Below, piece by piece: positions 1 through 7,400 of a stretch of DNA of 9,636 bases (position 1 is its first letter; each line of letters opens with the position of its first letter). The notes below the pieces were generated by a model. That model saw only the letters and a list, made by a program, of their open reading frames with translations, ran no database searches and was not told where the DNA came from. The stretch is taken from the NCBI GenBank assembly GCA_021161085.1, contig JAGHBH010000089.1:1-9636 (forward strand), read 5' to 3'. The translations under genes were made by a program, and so were the position numbers. The stretch comes from Thermoplasmata archaeon (lineage in GTDB: Archaea; Thermoplasmatota; Thermoplasmata; JAGHBH01).

Positions 1-1
1 G

Positions 2-124
2 AACAGGAAGAGCATCAGTGAGTGTCTTGCCAATGAACTGCTCCTCGCCTCCAGGGGCGATGTGAACAGTTTTGCCATATCCAAGAGGGACGAGTCCGAG
101 AGGGTGGCGGCTTCGGCCAGGTAG
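2..124 (+). CDS. rps7: Ribosomal protein S7, C-terminal fragment (cut by left edge)
   Basis: Reading from base 2, an open frame gives 40 residues starting [17 protein letters not shown] and ending [11 protein letters not shown] before TAG at 122-124. This is the C-terminal helix and tail of archaeal uS7, whose members typically carry a 'K-S-I-x-E-C-L-A-x-E' helix and end in 'ERxAxSAR'. uS7 binds the 3' major domain of 16S rRNA and helps form the small-subunit head and the E-site/mRNA exit region. The position directly upstream of EF-2 matches the archaeal order rps12-rps7-fusA. The N-terminal part and any promoter lie outside the window. A 68-base gap separates the stop from the EF-2 start. 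I saw no convincing TATA box in that gap, so S7 and EF-2 are probably co-transcribed (inference). Identification rests on the tail and the gene order. Confidence 0.9.
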   Translation, partial: NRKSISECLANELLLASRGDVNSFAISKRDESERVAASAR

Positions 125-180
125 TCTCGGGTTCGTGTATGGCGGTCCGCATGGTCATTGTCGTTCGGATGCATATCAAA

Positions 181-186
181 AGGTGA
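181..186 (+). promoter_or_regulatory. Shine-Dalgarno that sets the EF-2 start
   Basis: AGGTGA at 181-186 matches the anti-Shine-Dalgarno end of archaeal 16S rRNA and lies 6 bases before ATG at 193. An in-frame GTG at 187 directly abuts this site with no spacer, so ATG 193 is the better start. It also gives the conserved family N-terminus MGRKEDNI. Confidence 0.75.
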
Positions 187-192
187 GTGGAT

Positions 193-2394
193 ATGGGACG
201 TAAAGAGGATAACATACGCAAGGCCATGACCTTGATGAACAAGCACGAGCAGATAAGGAACATAGGTATAGCGGCTCACATAGACCATGGAAAGACCACG
301 CTGAGCGACAATCTTATCGCCGGCGCCGGGATGATGTCCGAGGAGCTGGCCGGGAAACAGCTGGTGCTGGACTATGACGAGCAGGAACAGGCCAGGGGTA
401 TAACCATCAATGCGGCCAACGCCTCTATGGTGCATGAGTACGAGGGTAAGGAATACCTCATCAACCTCATTGACACACCCGGGCACGTGGATTTCGGAGG
501 TGACGTGACCAGGGCAATGAGGGCGGTTGACGGATGTATCGTGGTGGTGTGTGCCGTGGAGGGTATCATGCCCCAGACGGAGACCGTGGTGCGCCAGGCG
601 CTTAAGGAAAAGGTCAAACCGGTGCTTTTCATCAACAAGGTGGACAGGCTGATCAACGAGCTGAAGGTGACTCCCGAACAGATGCAGGAGAGGTTCGTCA
701 AGATAATAACGAACGTGAACCGCCTCATCTCCAAGATGGCCCCCGAGGAGTTCAAGGAGGAGTGGAAGGTCAAGGTGGAGGACGGCTCCGTGGCCTTCGG
801 GAGTGCCTATTACAACTGGGCCATCAGCGTGCCCTACATGAAGAAGAGCGGCATAACCTTCAAGGATATCTACGACCACTGTGCCAACGAGGACCAGAAG
901 ACGCTGGCCAAAAAAGCGCCGATCCACCAGATAATATTGGACATGGTCATCAAACACATGCCCAGCCCCGTGGATGCCCAGAGATACAGAATCCCCCACA
1001 TCTGGAAGGGCGACATAGAGTCGCCGGTGGGCAAGAGCATGGTCGAGTGCAGTCCCAAGGGGCCGGTGATGTTCATGGTCACCAAGATAATCATAGACCC
1101 CCATGCGGGAGAGGTGGCCGTGGGCCGTCTCTTCAGCGGTGCCATAAAGAAGGGCCAGGAACTCCATATAGTGGGGATGCCCAACAAGAACAGGGTCCAG
1201 AACGTCGCCCTCTCCGTGGGTGCGGACAGGATAACCGTGGACGAGATAGACGCGGGCAACATCGCCGCGGTCAACGGCCTCAAGGACGCCATTGCGGGTT
1301 CAACGGTCACCAGCGATCCCACGGCGGAGGCGTTCGAGCAGATGAAGCATGTGTCGGAGCCCGTGGTCACGGTCTCCATCGAGGCGAAGCACATGAAGGA
1401 CCTGCCCAAGCTCATAGAGGTGCTCAGGACCGTGGCCAAGGCGGACCCGTCGCTCCAGGTGGAGATAAACCAGGAGACGGGAGAGCACCTGCTGTCCGGG
1501 ATGGGAGAACTCCATCTCGAGGTCACCCAGTACAGGATAAAGAACGAGTACGGCGTGGATATCACCGCCTCGCCGCCAATCGTGGTCTATCGTGAGTCCG
1601 TGGAGGGCAAGGGCGGACCCTTCGAGGGAAAGTCGCCCAACAAGCACAACAGGTTTTATCTCGAGGTCATGCCTCTGGACGACAAGATCGTTGAGGCCAT
1701 AAGGGAGGGAACAATCCCATCGGACGGCGGCAAGATAAAGAACCCCAAGGAGGTCCAGAGGGCCCTCATGGACCTGGGCATGGACAAGGAGGAGGCCAAG
1801 GGAGTGAAGATGATATACGGACCCAACATATTCGTCGATGCCACCAAGGGAATACAGTACCTTCACGAGACCATGGAGCTCTGCCTTGCCGCCTTCAAGG
1901 AGGCGGTGGACCTCGGGCCGCTGGCCAATGAGAGGCTCATGGCGGTCAAGGTGAGGCTGGTCGACGCCAAGCTCCACGAGGACAGCATCCACAGGGGACC
2001 GGCCCAGGTGATTCCCGCGGTCCGCTCCGCCATATACGGTGCCATGTGCGAGGCCGGCAGGATACTCATGGAGCCGAAGCAGAAATTGTACGTCAACGTC
2101 CCCCAGGATGTCATGGGAGCGGCTACCCGGGAGATACAGCAGCGGCGCGGCATCATAGAGAACATGGAGCAGGAGGGAGACCTGACCACCATCATCGCCA
2201 AGGTGCCCGTGGCCGAGATGTTCGGGTTCGCCAGCGCCATACGGAGCGCCACCGGGGGCCGTGCCCTCTGGAGCATGGAGTCCGCAGGCTTCGAACGGGT
2301 GCCCAGGGAACTGCAGGATGAGACCGTCCGCAAGATCCGGGAGCGGAAGGGCCTGAAGCCCGAGCCCTACGACGCCAGCTACTATGCGGCGTGA
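193..2394 (+). CDS. fusA: Translation elongation factor 2 (EF-2)
   Basis: Archaeal EF-2 (733 aa) is the GTPase that moves tRNAs and mRNA through the ribosome after peptide-bond formation. G-domain motifs: G1 AHIDHGKT at residues 28-35, switch I RGITI at 68-72 (Thr71 would coordinate Mg2+), G3 DTPGH at 94-98, G4 NKVD at 148-151, G5 SA at 204-205. Domain IV carries LHEDSIHRG; His600 (codon 1990-1992) corresponds to the residue converted to diphthamide in archaeal and eukaryotic EF-2. Length is normal for the family (about 730) and the frame is intact. A frame with two extra residues could begin at GTG 187, but the ribosome site and family N-terminus favour ATG 193. It sits between rps7 and the EF-1alpha gene as in other archaeal str clusters. 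No truncation, fusion or missing motif was seen. Bacterial EF-G is excluded by the diphthamide loop. Confidence 0.97.
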   Translation: MGRKEDNIRKAMTLMNKHEQIRNIGIAAHIDHGKTTLSDNLIAGAGMMSEELAGKQLVLDYDEQEQARGITINAANASMVHEYEGKEYLINLIDTPGHVDFGGDVTRAMRAVDGCIVVVCAVEGIMPQTETVVRQALKEKVKPVLFINKVDRLINELKVTPEQMQERFVKIITNVNRLISKMAPEEFKEEWKVKVEDGSVAFGSAYYNWAISVPYMKKSGITFKDIYDHCANEDQKTLAKKAPIHQIILDMVIKHMPSPVDAQRYRIPHIWKGDIESPVGKSMVECSPKGPVMFMVTKIIIDPHAGEVAVGRLFSGAIKKGQELHIVGMPNKNRVQNVALSVGADRITVDEIDAGNIAAVNGLKDAIAGSTVTSDPTAEAFEQMKHVSEPVVTVSIEAKHMKDLPKLIEVLRTVAKADPSLQVEINQETGEHLLSGMGELHLEVTQYRIKNEYGVDITASPPIVVYRESVEGKGGPFEGKSPNKHNRFYLEVMPLDDKIVEAIREGTIPSDGGKIKNPKEVQRALMDLGMDKEEAKGVKMIYGPNIFVDATKGIQYLHETMELCLAAFKEAVDLGPLANERLMAVKVRLVDAKLHEDSIHRGPAQVIPAVRSAIYGAMCEAGRILMEPKQKLYVNVPQDVMGAATREIQQRRGIIENMEQEGDLTTIIAKVPVAEMFGFASAIRSATGGRALWSMESAGFERVPRELQDETVRKIRERKGLKPEPYDASYYAA

Positions 2395-2421
2395 GGCTTT
2401 CAGGGGTGAGGCAACGCCTGA

Positions 2422-2456
2422 GGCAGAAAGGCAGAAAGAGGGCTTGCGGCAGAAAG
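2422..2456 (+). repeat. Three copies of GGCAGAAAG in the fusA-tuf gap
   Basis: The 9-mer GGCAGAAAG occurs at 2422-2430, 2430-2438 and 2448-2456, the first two overlapping by one G. The block lies 28 bases after the EF-2 stop and ends about 30 bases before the TATA box of the next gene. A weak 4-bp stem, AGGC/GCCT, sits at 2409-2419. No function is known; it could be 3' UTR sequence or an upstream binding region, or chance in purine-rich spacer. Confidence 0.4.
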
Positions 2457-2481
2457 ATAGATGAATTAACTCCATGAAACT

Positions 2482-2495
2482 AAAAAGTATATATA
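2482..2495 (+). promoter_or_regulatory. Archaeal promoter (BRE + TATA box) for the EF-1alpha gene
   Basis: AAAAAG at 2482-2487 followed by TATATATA at 2488-2495 fits a purine-rich TFB-recognition element plus TATA box. From the usual archaeal spacing, transcription should start near 2518, giving a leader of about 65 bases before ATG 2583. This implies that tuf can be transcribed separately from rps7-fusA. The site is read directly; the start point is inferred. Confidence 0.7.
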
Positions 2496-2569
2496 GGAAA
2501 TGCAGTATAGCCGGGAAGTGAGACAAAGGCTGAACAGAAGCCAGATACAAAGGAAATATAAAGAACAGA

Positions 2570-2576
2570 GGAGGAG
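2570..2576 (+). promoter_or_regulatory. Strong Shine-Dalgarno of the EF-1alpha gene
   Basis: GGAGGAG at 2570-2576 lies 6 bases before ATG 2583. It is the strongest ribosome-binding match in the window, as expected for one of the most abundant cell proteins. Confidence 0.8.
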
Positions 2577-2582
2577 AACGAT

Positions 2583-3866
2583 ATGGCAGACAAACCGCAC
2601 ATGAACATCGTGTTCATAGGACACGTGGACCACGGGAAGTCCACCCTGGTAGGCAGGATGCTGCTGGAGACCGGAGGGATAGATCCCCACATCATCGAGC
2701 AGTATCGGAAGATGGCCGCCGAGAAGGGAAAGGCCACCTTCGAGTTCGCCTGGGTCATGGACAACCTGAAGGAAGAGAGAGAGCGCGGCGTGACCATAGA
2801 CGTGGCACACAAGGAGCTCACCACTGACAAGTACTACTTCACCATCATAGACGCTCCTGGCCACAGGGACTTCGTCAAGAACATGATCACCGGAACCAGC
2901 CAGGCCGATGCCGCCGTTCTGGTGGTCGCCGCCCCTGAGGGTATAATGGCCCAGACCAAGGAGCACATATTCCTGGCCAAGACCCTGGGTGTGAACAACC
3001 TCATCATAGCCATCAACAAGATGGACGCCACAAAACCGGAGTACAGCGAGGAGAGGTTCAACGAGGTCAAGGCCGAGATGGAGAAACTCGCCAGACTCGT
3101 GGGCTACAAGCCGGAGAACATCACCATCCTGCCGGTCAGCGCCTACAAGGGAGACAACGCCGTGAAGGACAAGGGCAACCTCACCTGGTGGAAGGGCCCG
3201 ACGCTCTACCAGGCCCTGGACATGCTGCCCATGCCGGAGCAGCCTGTTGACCTGCCTCTCAGGTGGCCGGTCCAGGATGTCTACAGTATCACCGGTGTGG
3301 GAACCGTGCCCGTGGGCAGGGTGGAGACCGGAAAGATGAAGGTGGGCGACAAGATAATATTCATGCCCTCCAACAAGACCGGGGAGGTCAAGAGCATAGA
3401 GATGCACCACCAGCCCATGCAGGAGGCCAAGCCCGGTGACAACGTGGGTGTGAACATCCGCGGCATAAGCAAGAAGGACATACGCAGGGGCGACGTGGCC
3501 GGTCCGGTGGACCACCCGCCGACCGTGGCCAAGACCTTCACCGCCAGGATAGCGGTGCTCAACCACCCCAGTGTCATCACCGAGGGATACACGCCGGTGT
3601 TCCACTGCCACACCGCCCAGGTCGCCTGTACCTTCGTGGAGATCCAGCAGAAGCTGGATCCCAAGACCGGGCAGCCCAAGACGGACGACCCCAACCCCAA
3701 GCTGCTCAAGACCGGCGACATAGCGGTGGTGAAGATCCAGCCCACTAGGCCCATGGTCATCGAGAAGGCGTCCGAGTTCCCGCAGCTGGGGAGGTTCGCC
3801 ATCCGTGACATGGGACAGACCGTGGCTGCCGGCATGGTGATAGACGTAGAGAAGAAGCAGATGTAG
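2583..3866 (+). CDS. tuf: Translation elongation factor 1-alpha (aEF1A)
   Basis: This 427-aa protein is the GTPase that carries aminoacyl-tRNA to the ribosomal A site (archaeal counterpart of EF-Tu). Motifs seen: G1 GHVDHGKST at residues 13-21, switch I ERGVTID, G3 DAPGH at 90-94, G4 NKMD at 145-148, and G5 SA at 186-187. The N-terminal insertion after G1 ([13 protein letters not shown]...) and the second- and third-domain sequences ([33 protein letters not shown]) are of the archaeal/eukaryotic EF-1alpha type rather than bacterial EF-Tu. Length is normal and the frame is intact. ATG 2583 is supported by the adjacent GGAGGAG site and the conserved start of the GTPase fold. It has its own TATA promoter, and S10 follows after 29 bases, so the two are probably co-transcribed. 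The related paralogues aSelB and aIF2-gamma are unlikely given length, motifs and gene context. Confidence 0.97.
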   Translation: MADKPHMNIVFIGHVDHGKSTLVGRMLLETGGIDPHIIEQYRKMAAEKGKATFEFAWVMDNLKEERERGVTIDVAHKELTTDKYYFTIIDAPGHRDFVKNMITGTSQADAAVLVVAAPEGIMAQTKEHIFLAKTLGVNNLIIAINKMDATKPEYSEERFNEVKAEMEKLARLVGYKPENITILPVSAYKGDNAVKDKGNLTWWKGPTLYQALDMLPMPEQPVDLPLRWPVQDVYSITGVGTVPVGRVETGKMKVGDKIIFMPSNKTGEVKSIEMHHQPMQEAKPGDNVGVNIRGISKKDIRRGDVAGPVDHPPTVAKTFTARIAVLNHPSVITEGYTPVFHCHTAQVACTFVEIQQKLDPKTGQPKTDDPNPKLLKTGDIAVVKIQPTRPMVIEKASEFPQLGRFAIRDMGQTVAAGMVIDVEKKQM

Positions 3867-3895
3867 GCGGAGCCAGACTGCAGGAGCGCATAGGG

Positions 3896-4207
3896 ATGCC
3901 AGCCAAGGCCAGGATTTCACTGAGCGGGACCGACCCCCACCGCATAGACCGGGTCTGCAGACAGATAAAGACCATCAGCGAGCGGACCGGCGTGGCCATG
4001 TGGGGGCCCATACCCCTCCCCACCAAACGCCTCGTTGTCCCGTGCAGGAAGAGCCCCGACGGAGAGGGCAGCGAGACCTGGGACCGGTGGGAGATGCGGA
4101 TACACAAGAGGCTCATAGACATCGACGCCGACGAGAGGGCGCTCCGCCAGCTCATGCGGATAGAGGTCCCGGACGGCGTCAACATAGAGATAGTGCTGAG
4201 ATCCTGA
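3896..4207 (+). CDS. rps10: Ribosomal protein S10 (uS10, S20e type)
   Basis: The 103-aa product matches archaeal uS10 in length and key segments: [11 protein letters not shown] at the N-terminus, [13 protein letters not shown] at about residues 37-50, a [12 protein letters not shown] segment near residue 70, and a C-terminal [13 protein letters not shown] strand. uS10 lies in the head of the small subunit; in bacteria the homologue also acts in antitermination (NusE). A Shine-Dalgarno AGGAG at 3882-3886 is 9 bases from the ATG, and the gap from the EF-1alpha stop is 29 bases with no promoter visible. It is therefore the likely last gene of the tuf transcript, consistent with the archaeal order tuf-rps10. 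A short hairpin and an oligo-T tract follow. Nothing is abnormal in the gene. Confidence 0.96.
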   Translation: MPAKARISLSGTDPHRIDRVCRQIKTISERTGVAMWGPIPLPTKRLVVPCRKSPDGEGSETWDRWEMRIHKRLIDIDADERALRQLMRIEVPDGVNIEIVLRS

Positions 4208-4243
4208 CCCGACCCGAGGGCCTGGTGGCGGCATCTCCGACCT

Positions 4244-4291
4244 GCGGGCTTTCCCGCCTGTTCCAACCCCCTTCCCGACTCCCTCTTTTTT
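4244..4291 (+). terminator. Probable terminator after the S10 gene
   Basis: A perfect 5-bp stem (GCGGG 4244-4248 / CCCGC 4253-4257, loop CTTT) is followed by a pyrimidine-rich stretch ending in T6 at 4286-4291. Archaeal RNA polymerase terminates mainly at oligo-T tracts, so the T run is the stronger signal and the hairpin may be incidental. The position, 37-84 bases after the S10 stop and before a new promoter, fits the end of the tuf-rps10 transcript. Confidence 0.5.
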
Positions 4292-4333
4292 CCTCCTTCA
4301 GGATGCCGGGACGGTGCCCGGAGTCTGGAGGAA
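4290..4333. repeat. Imperfect dyad just upstream of the large gene's TATA box
   Basis: The outer arms TTCCTCC (4290-4296) and GGAGGAA (4327-4333) are perfect 7-base inverted repeats. Nested inside are CCGGG (4306-4310) and CCCGG (4317-4321) with a 6-base loop. The inner and outer centres differ by 2 bases, so the structure has an asymmetric internal loop. It ends 4 bases before the TATA box region. It could be an operator for the large gene, a structure in the 3' end of the S10 transcript, or chance in GC-rich spacer. Confidence 0.35.
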
Positions 4334-4335
4334 CC

Positions 4336-4345
4336 TTTTTATATC
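4336..4345 (+). promoter_or_regulatory. TATA box of the large surface-protein gene
   Basis: The pyrimidine-to-TATA sequence TTTTTATATC at 4336-4345 fits the archaeal box A; the best octamer is TTTATATC at 4338-4345. The upstream GGAACC is not a strong BRE. Transcription would start near 4367, giving a leader of about 13 bases. GGGAG at 4367-4371 would then be the ribosome site, 8 bases before ATG 4380, though it would lie at the very 5' end of the mRNA. Confidence 0.6.
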
Positions 4346-4379
4346 TCCTGCCGTGTAAATCCATCCGGGAGATGAAGGT

Positions 4380-4499
4380 ATGAGAGAGAGTGGTGTTTCT
4401 TTTCGTGTGTTTCTGCTGGTGGCCGTCCTGTTGCTGTCCGGTCTTCCGACCTTTCCCGGGCCGGGGCATACAGGCCCGTCCCCTCTTTCCGTGGCCGCC
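4380..4499 (+). other. Predicted signal peptide of the large protein
   Basis: Codons 1-40 begin [10 protein letters not shown], continue with a Leu/Val-rich core ([12 protein letters not shown], residues 11-22), then a Pro/Gly-rich stretch ending SVAA before EQSGVDTD. The n-, h- and c-regions fit Sec-dependent export. There is no twin-arginine motif, and no Cys follows the core, so it is not a lipoprotein signal. The cleavage site is uncertain; the c-region is longer than usual. Confidence 0.7.
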
Positions 4500-7400
4500 G
4501 AACAGTCCGGTGTGGATACGGACTTTGACGGGCTGAGCGATGCGGAGGAGGTGGAGGCTGGCACGGACCCGCTGGATCCGGACACGGACGGGGACATGCT
4601 CGCCGACGGCAGAGAGATAGGTGAGGGCACGGACCCGTTGGATCCGGACACGGACGATGACGGTCTGCTGGACGGATGGGAGGTCTGGTGGGTCAACATA
4701 CCCGACTGGGAGCCGTACGGCTTCTGGAGGTTCGGCGTCCCTTCTTCCTATTATTTCTACAACCATCCGGAGGCAGAGGAGGCCATCTTCGGTTTTTCCA
4801 CGGATCCGCTGGATCCGGACACGGACGATGACGGCGTGCTTGATGGCGAGCAGTGGCCCGATATAGACAGGGACGGGTTGACCAATGTGGAGGAGATGGA
4901 GCTGGGAACCAACCCGCTTTCCCCGGACAGCGAGGGATGGTATGGTTCCGGGATTTCTTCGTGGGTCTATCGTCCCCCGGGAGCGGGCGAGGGGAATGGG
5001 AGTTTTCTGGAGTTCAGGATGGAAAACCTCTCGCTCCTGCAGACCTGGGTGAGGGAGTATCGTGCCGCTGGCTATACCATGGATGACATCCTGACGTCCA
5101 TATTTCCTGACGGCCAGCCCATCGTATTCTTTTACAACTCCCTGCATTATGCGTCCCTGGAGGGGTTGGACGACGGCCTGTGGCATCTTCTCTATTCGAC
5201 GGACGGTCTCACGGACTACGAGGAGGTGAAGATATACCACACCGATCCCTTTGCCATGGATACGGACGGCGACGGCCTCCCGGACAGCGAGGTGAAATAC
5301 TACGGGACCGAGGGCGTTGACCCCTCTGCGGGGTGGGACACGGACGGCGACGGCATATCTGATTACAACGAGACCATTGGCGCCCATGTGGAGCTTCCGT
5401 TCTCGGGCGTTCCTCCGCCAGGCTACGGGGACCTCAACGGTCTCTCCTGGTATCTCCCCCTGGAGGCGTTTTACAAGGGAGGGTCCCCCAACGCATATTT
5501 CGATTACTCCCGTTTCCCCCAGGGCCCCCGCCAGGGCGGTTCCCTGATGCTGTTTCCGGATGCGGGCGACTCTTCGCCGATGTCCCGGTTCATGTACAGG
5601 CATATGTGGACCGACCCCACGGACAGGGACACGGATCATGACGGCCTTGTCGATTCCGAGGAGCCCGCCTTCGGGGTGTTCGAGGAGGTGTACCTCGGCA
5701 ATCTCACCCGCTGGTGCGGCGTGGGGTCATCGCCCAGGGATGTGGACAGCGACAGGGACGGTCTCATCGACGGTCTGGAGGTGTTCTCCTACGGGACCTG
5801 CCCGTATCTGGCGGACACGGATGGCGACGGACTCTTCGACGGCAGCGAGCTGGAGATGGGCACGGACCCCCTGGATCAGGATACGGATTGCTACGGGCTA
5901 AGCGACGCCGGCGAACTCACGGGCTTTGACGTCGAGGGAGCATATCATGAAGTGTCGGACAGGTTATACGATAGGGGCGACTTCTTCTCCTGGCTCACCC
6001 CCCCGGCCCCGTCGGATCCCGGGGGATACGACAGGTATGTGAGCGATCCCACGAGGGCGGACTCTGACGGCGACGGTCTGGGCGACTACGAGGAGACCAT
6101 AAACATAACGGACGCTGCCAACGCCTCCCATCCTCTGGACCCGGACACCGACTGGGATGGCGTGGGGGATGGGGACGAGCGGGCCAACCACACCGACATA
6201 GGGGTGGACGACACCGACGGCGACGGCCTCACGGATGACGAGGAACTCCAGATGGGTGGAGACCCCCGCTCCACGGACACCGACGGCGACGGACTGCTGG
6301 ACGCCGATGAGGAACTCTACGGGACCGAGATAGACGGCGGTGATGGAGACGGCGATGGGCTTTCGGATGGCGATGAGATCGTCAACGGGACAAGCCCGCT
6401 GTCGGATGACACGGATGGCGACGGGTTTTCGGATGGTGATGAGGTCGGCAGGGGGACGGACCCCACCAAACCGGACACGGATGGTGATGGGCTTTCGGAT
6501 GGTGATGAGGTCGGCAGGGGGACGGACCCCACGAAGCAGGACACTGATGATGACGGCCTGGGTGACTGGGATGAGGTGCAGGTTGGCACCGATCCAACGG
6601 TGGCGGACACAGATGGCGACGGTCTCACGGACGGCCAGGAAGAGACGGAGGGCACGAACCCCCTGGCACGGGATACGGATGGCGATGGCATAATCGATCC
6701 GGACGATCCCGACCCCGGCACGTGGCCCTGGTTCAAGGGCGATCTGTCCCTGAACCCCGAGAGAAGGTATATGTGGGCCAACGGAGAGGACACGATGAAC
6801 ATAACCGCCAGCGTGGGCGGAGGCCTTTCCGGCATAACGGTAACCTTCGACTTCCGGTATCCATCCGGGAGCCTGACAGAGACCTCCACGACGGATGGAA
6901 CAGGTACCGCTGTCGTGGCCTTCACCGCCCCGGACCTCCAGAATGCGGAGACGGTATCCGTCTATGCCCACTATGAGGATTCCAACGGCGACACCCACGG
7001 CGATATGGCCACCATCCTCCTCCAGAAGCCGGAGACCGCCATAACGTTGACACCGCGTGCGGTCCTCTCTCCCACTACCTATGTGGAGATAAAGGTGGCG
7101 AGGATGCCCTGGAACGGTTTCGGAGGGAGCTCTCTCTTCTCCTCCAACCTGACCTTCTCCTCCTCGCTTTCCGGCGGCATGTTCTTCGACCACAGGCCGG
7201 CCCACGGGGAGACTGGCACTTCCACGATATCGGTCGCAGCCGATGCCTCGGAGACCGTCGTGTATTACATGAACCCCACGGGGGAGGGGGTCGAGGTGGT
7301 GAGCATAGACAGCACGGTCTTCGGCCATGTGGGAAACGTGGAGATACCATGCGGCCTGGACGTGGAGATAGAGAACATATATCTGGACTACCCGGGGGGC

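Noticed and set aside
125..192. Possible promoter between S7 and EF-2.
   Set aside because: The only A/T-rich piece (GCATATCAAAA near 171-181) lies too close to the start codon and lacks a BRE, so read-through from upstream is more likely.
1300..2550. Minus-strand open frame of 416 codons opposite EF-2.
   Set aside because: It is a shadow of the strongly conserved EF-2 gene; the product is rich in Leu/His/Gly with no recognisable motif.
2466..3920. Minus-strand open frame of 484 codons opposite EF-1alpha.
   Set aside because: It spans the promoter and whole coding region of EF-1alpha on the other strand and has no family resemblance; an antisense shadow.
4372..4383. Three-codon frame ATG AAG GTA TGA overlapping the start of the large gene.
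   Set aside because: It could act as a tiny upstream frame, but it lies only 1 base after the GGGAG site, too close for initiation; probably chance.
4179..5639. Minus-strand open frame of 486 codons across the S10-large gene gap.
   Set aside because: It overlaps the end of S10, the terminator and promoter region, and the signal peptide region of the large gene; the product is an Arg/Val/Pro-rich shadow of the repeats.
4515..6737. Dockerin (cellulosome) interpretation of the 22-residue calcium repeats.
   Set aside because: Dockerins have one pair of repeats with specific recognition residues. Here there are 22 units with (G)TDP tails, and no cohesin or glycoside hydrolase is visible.
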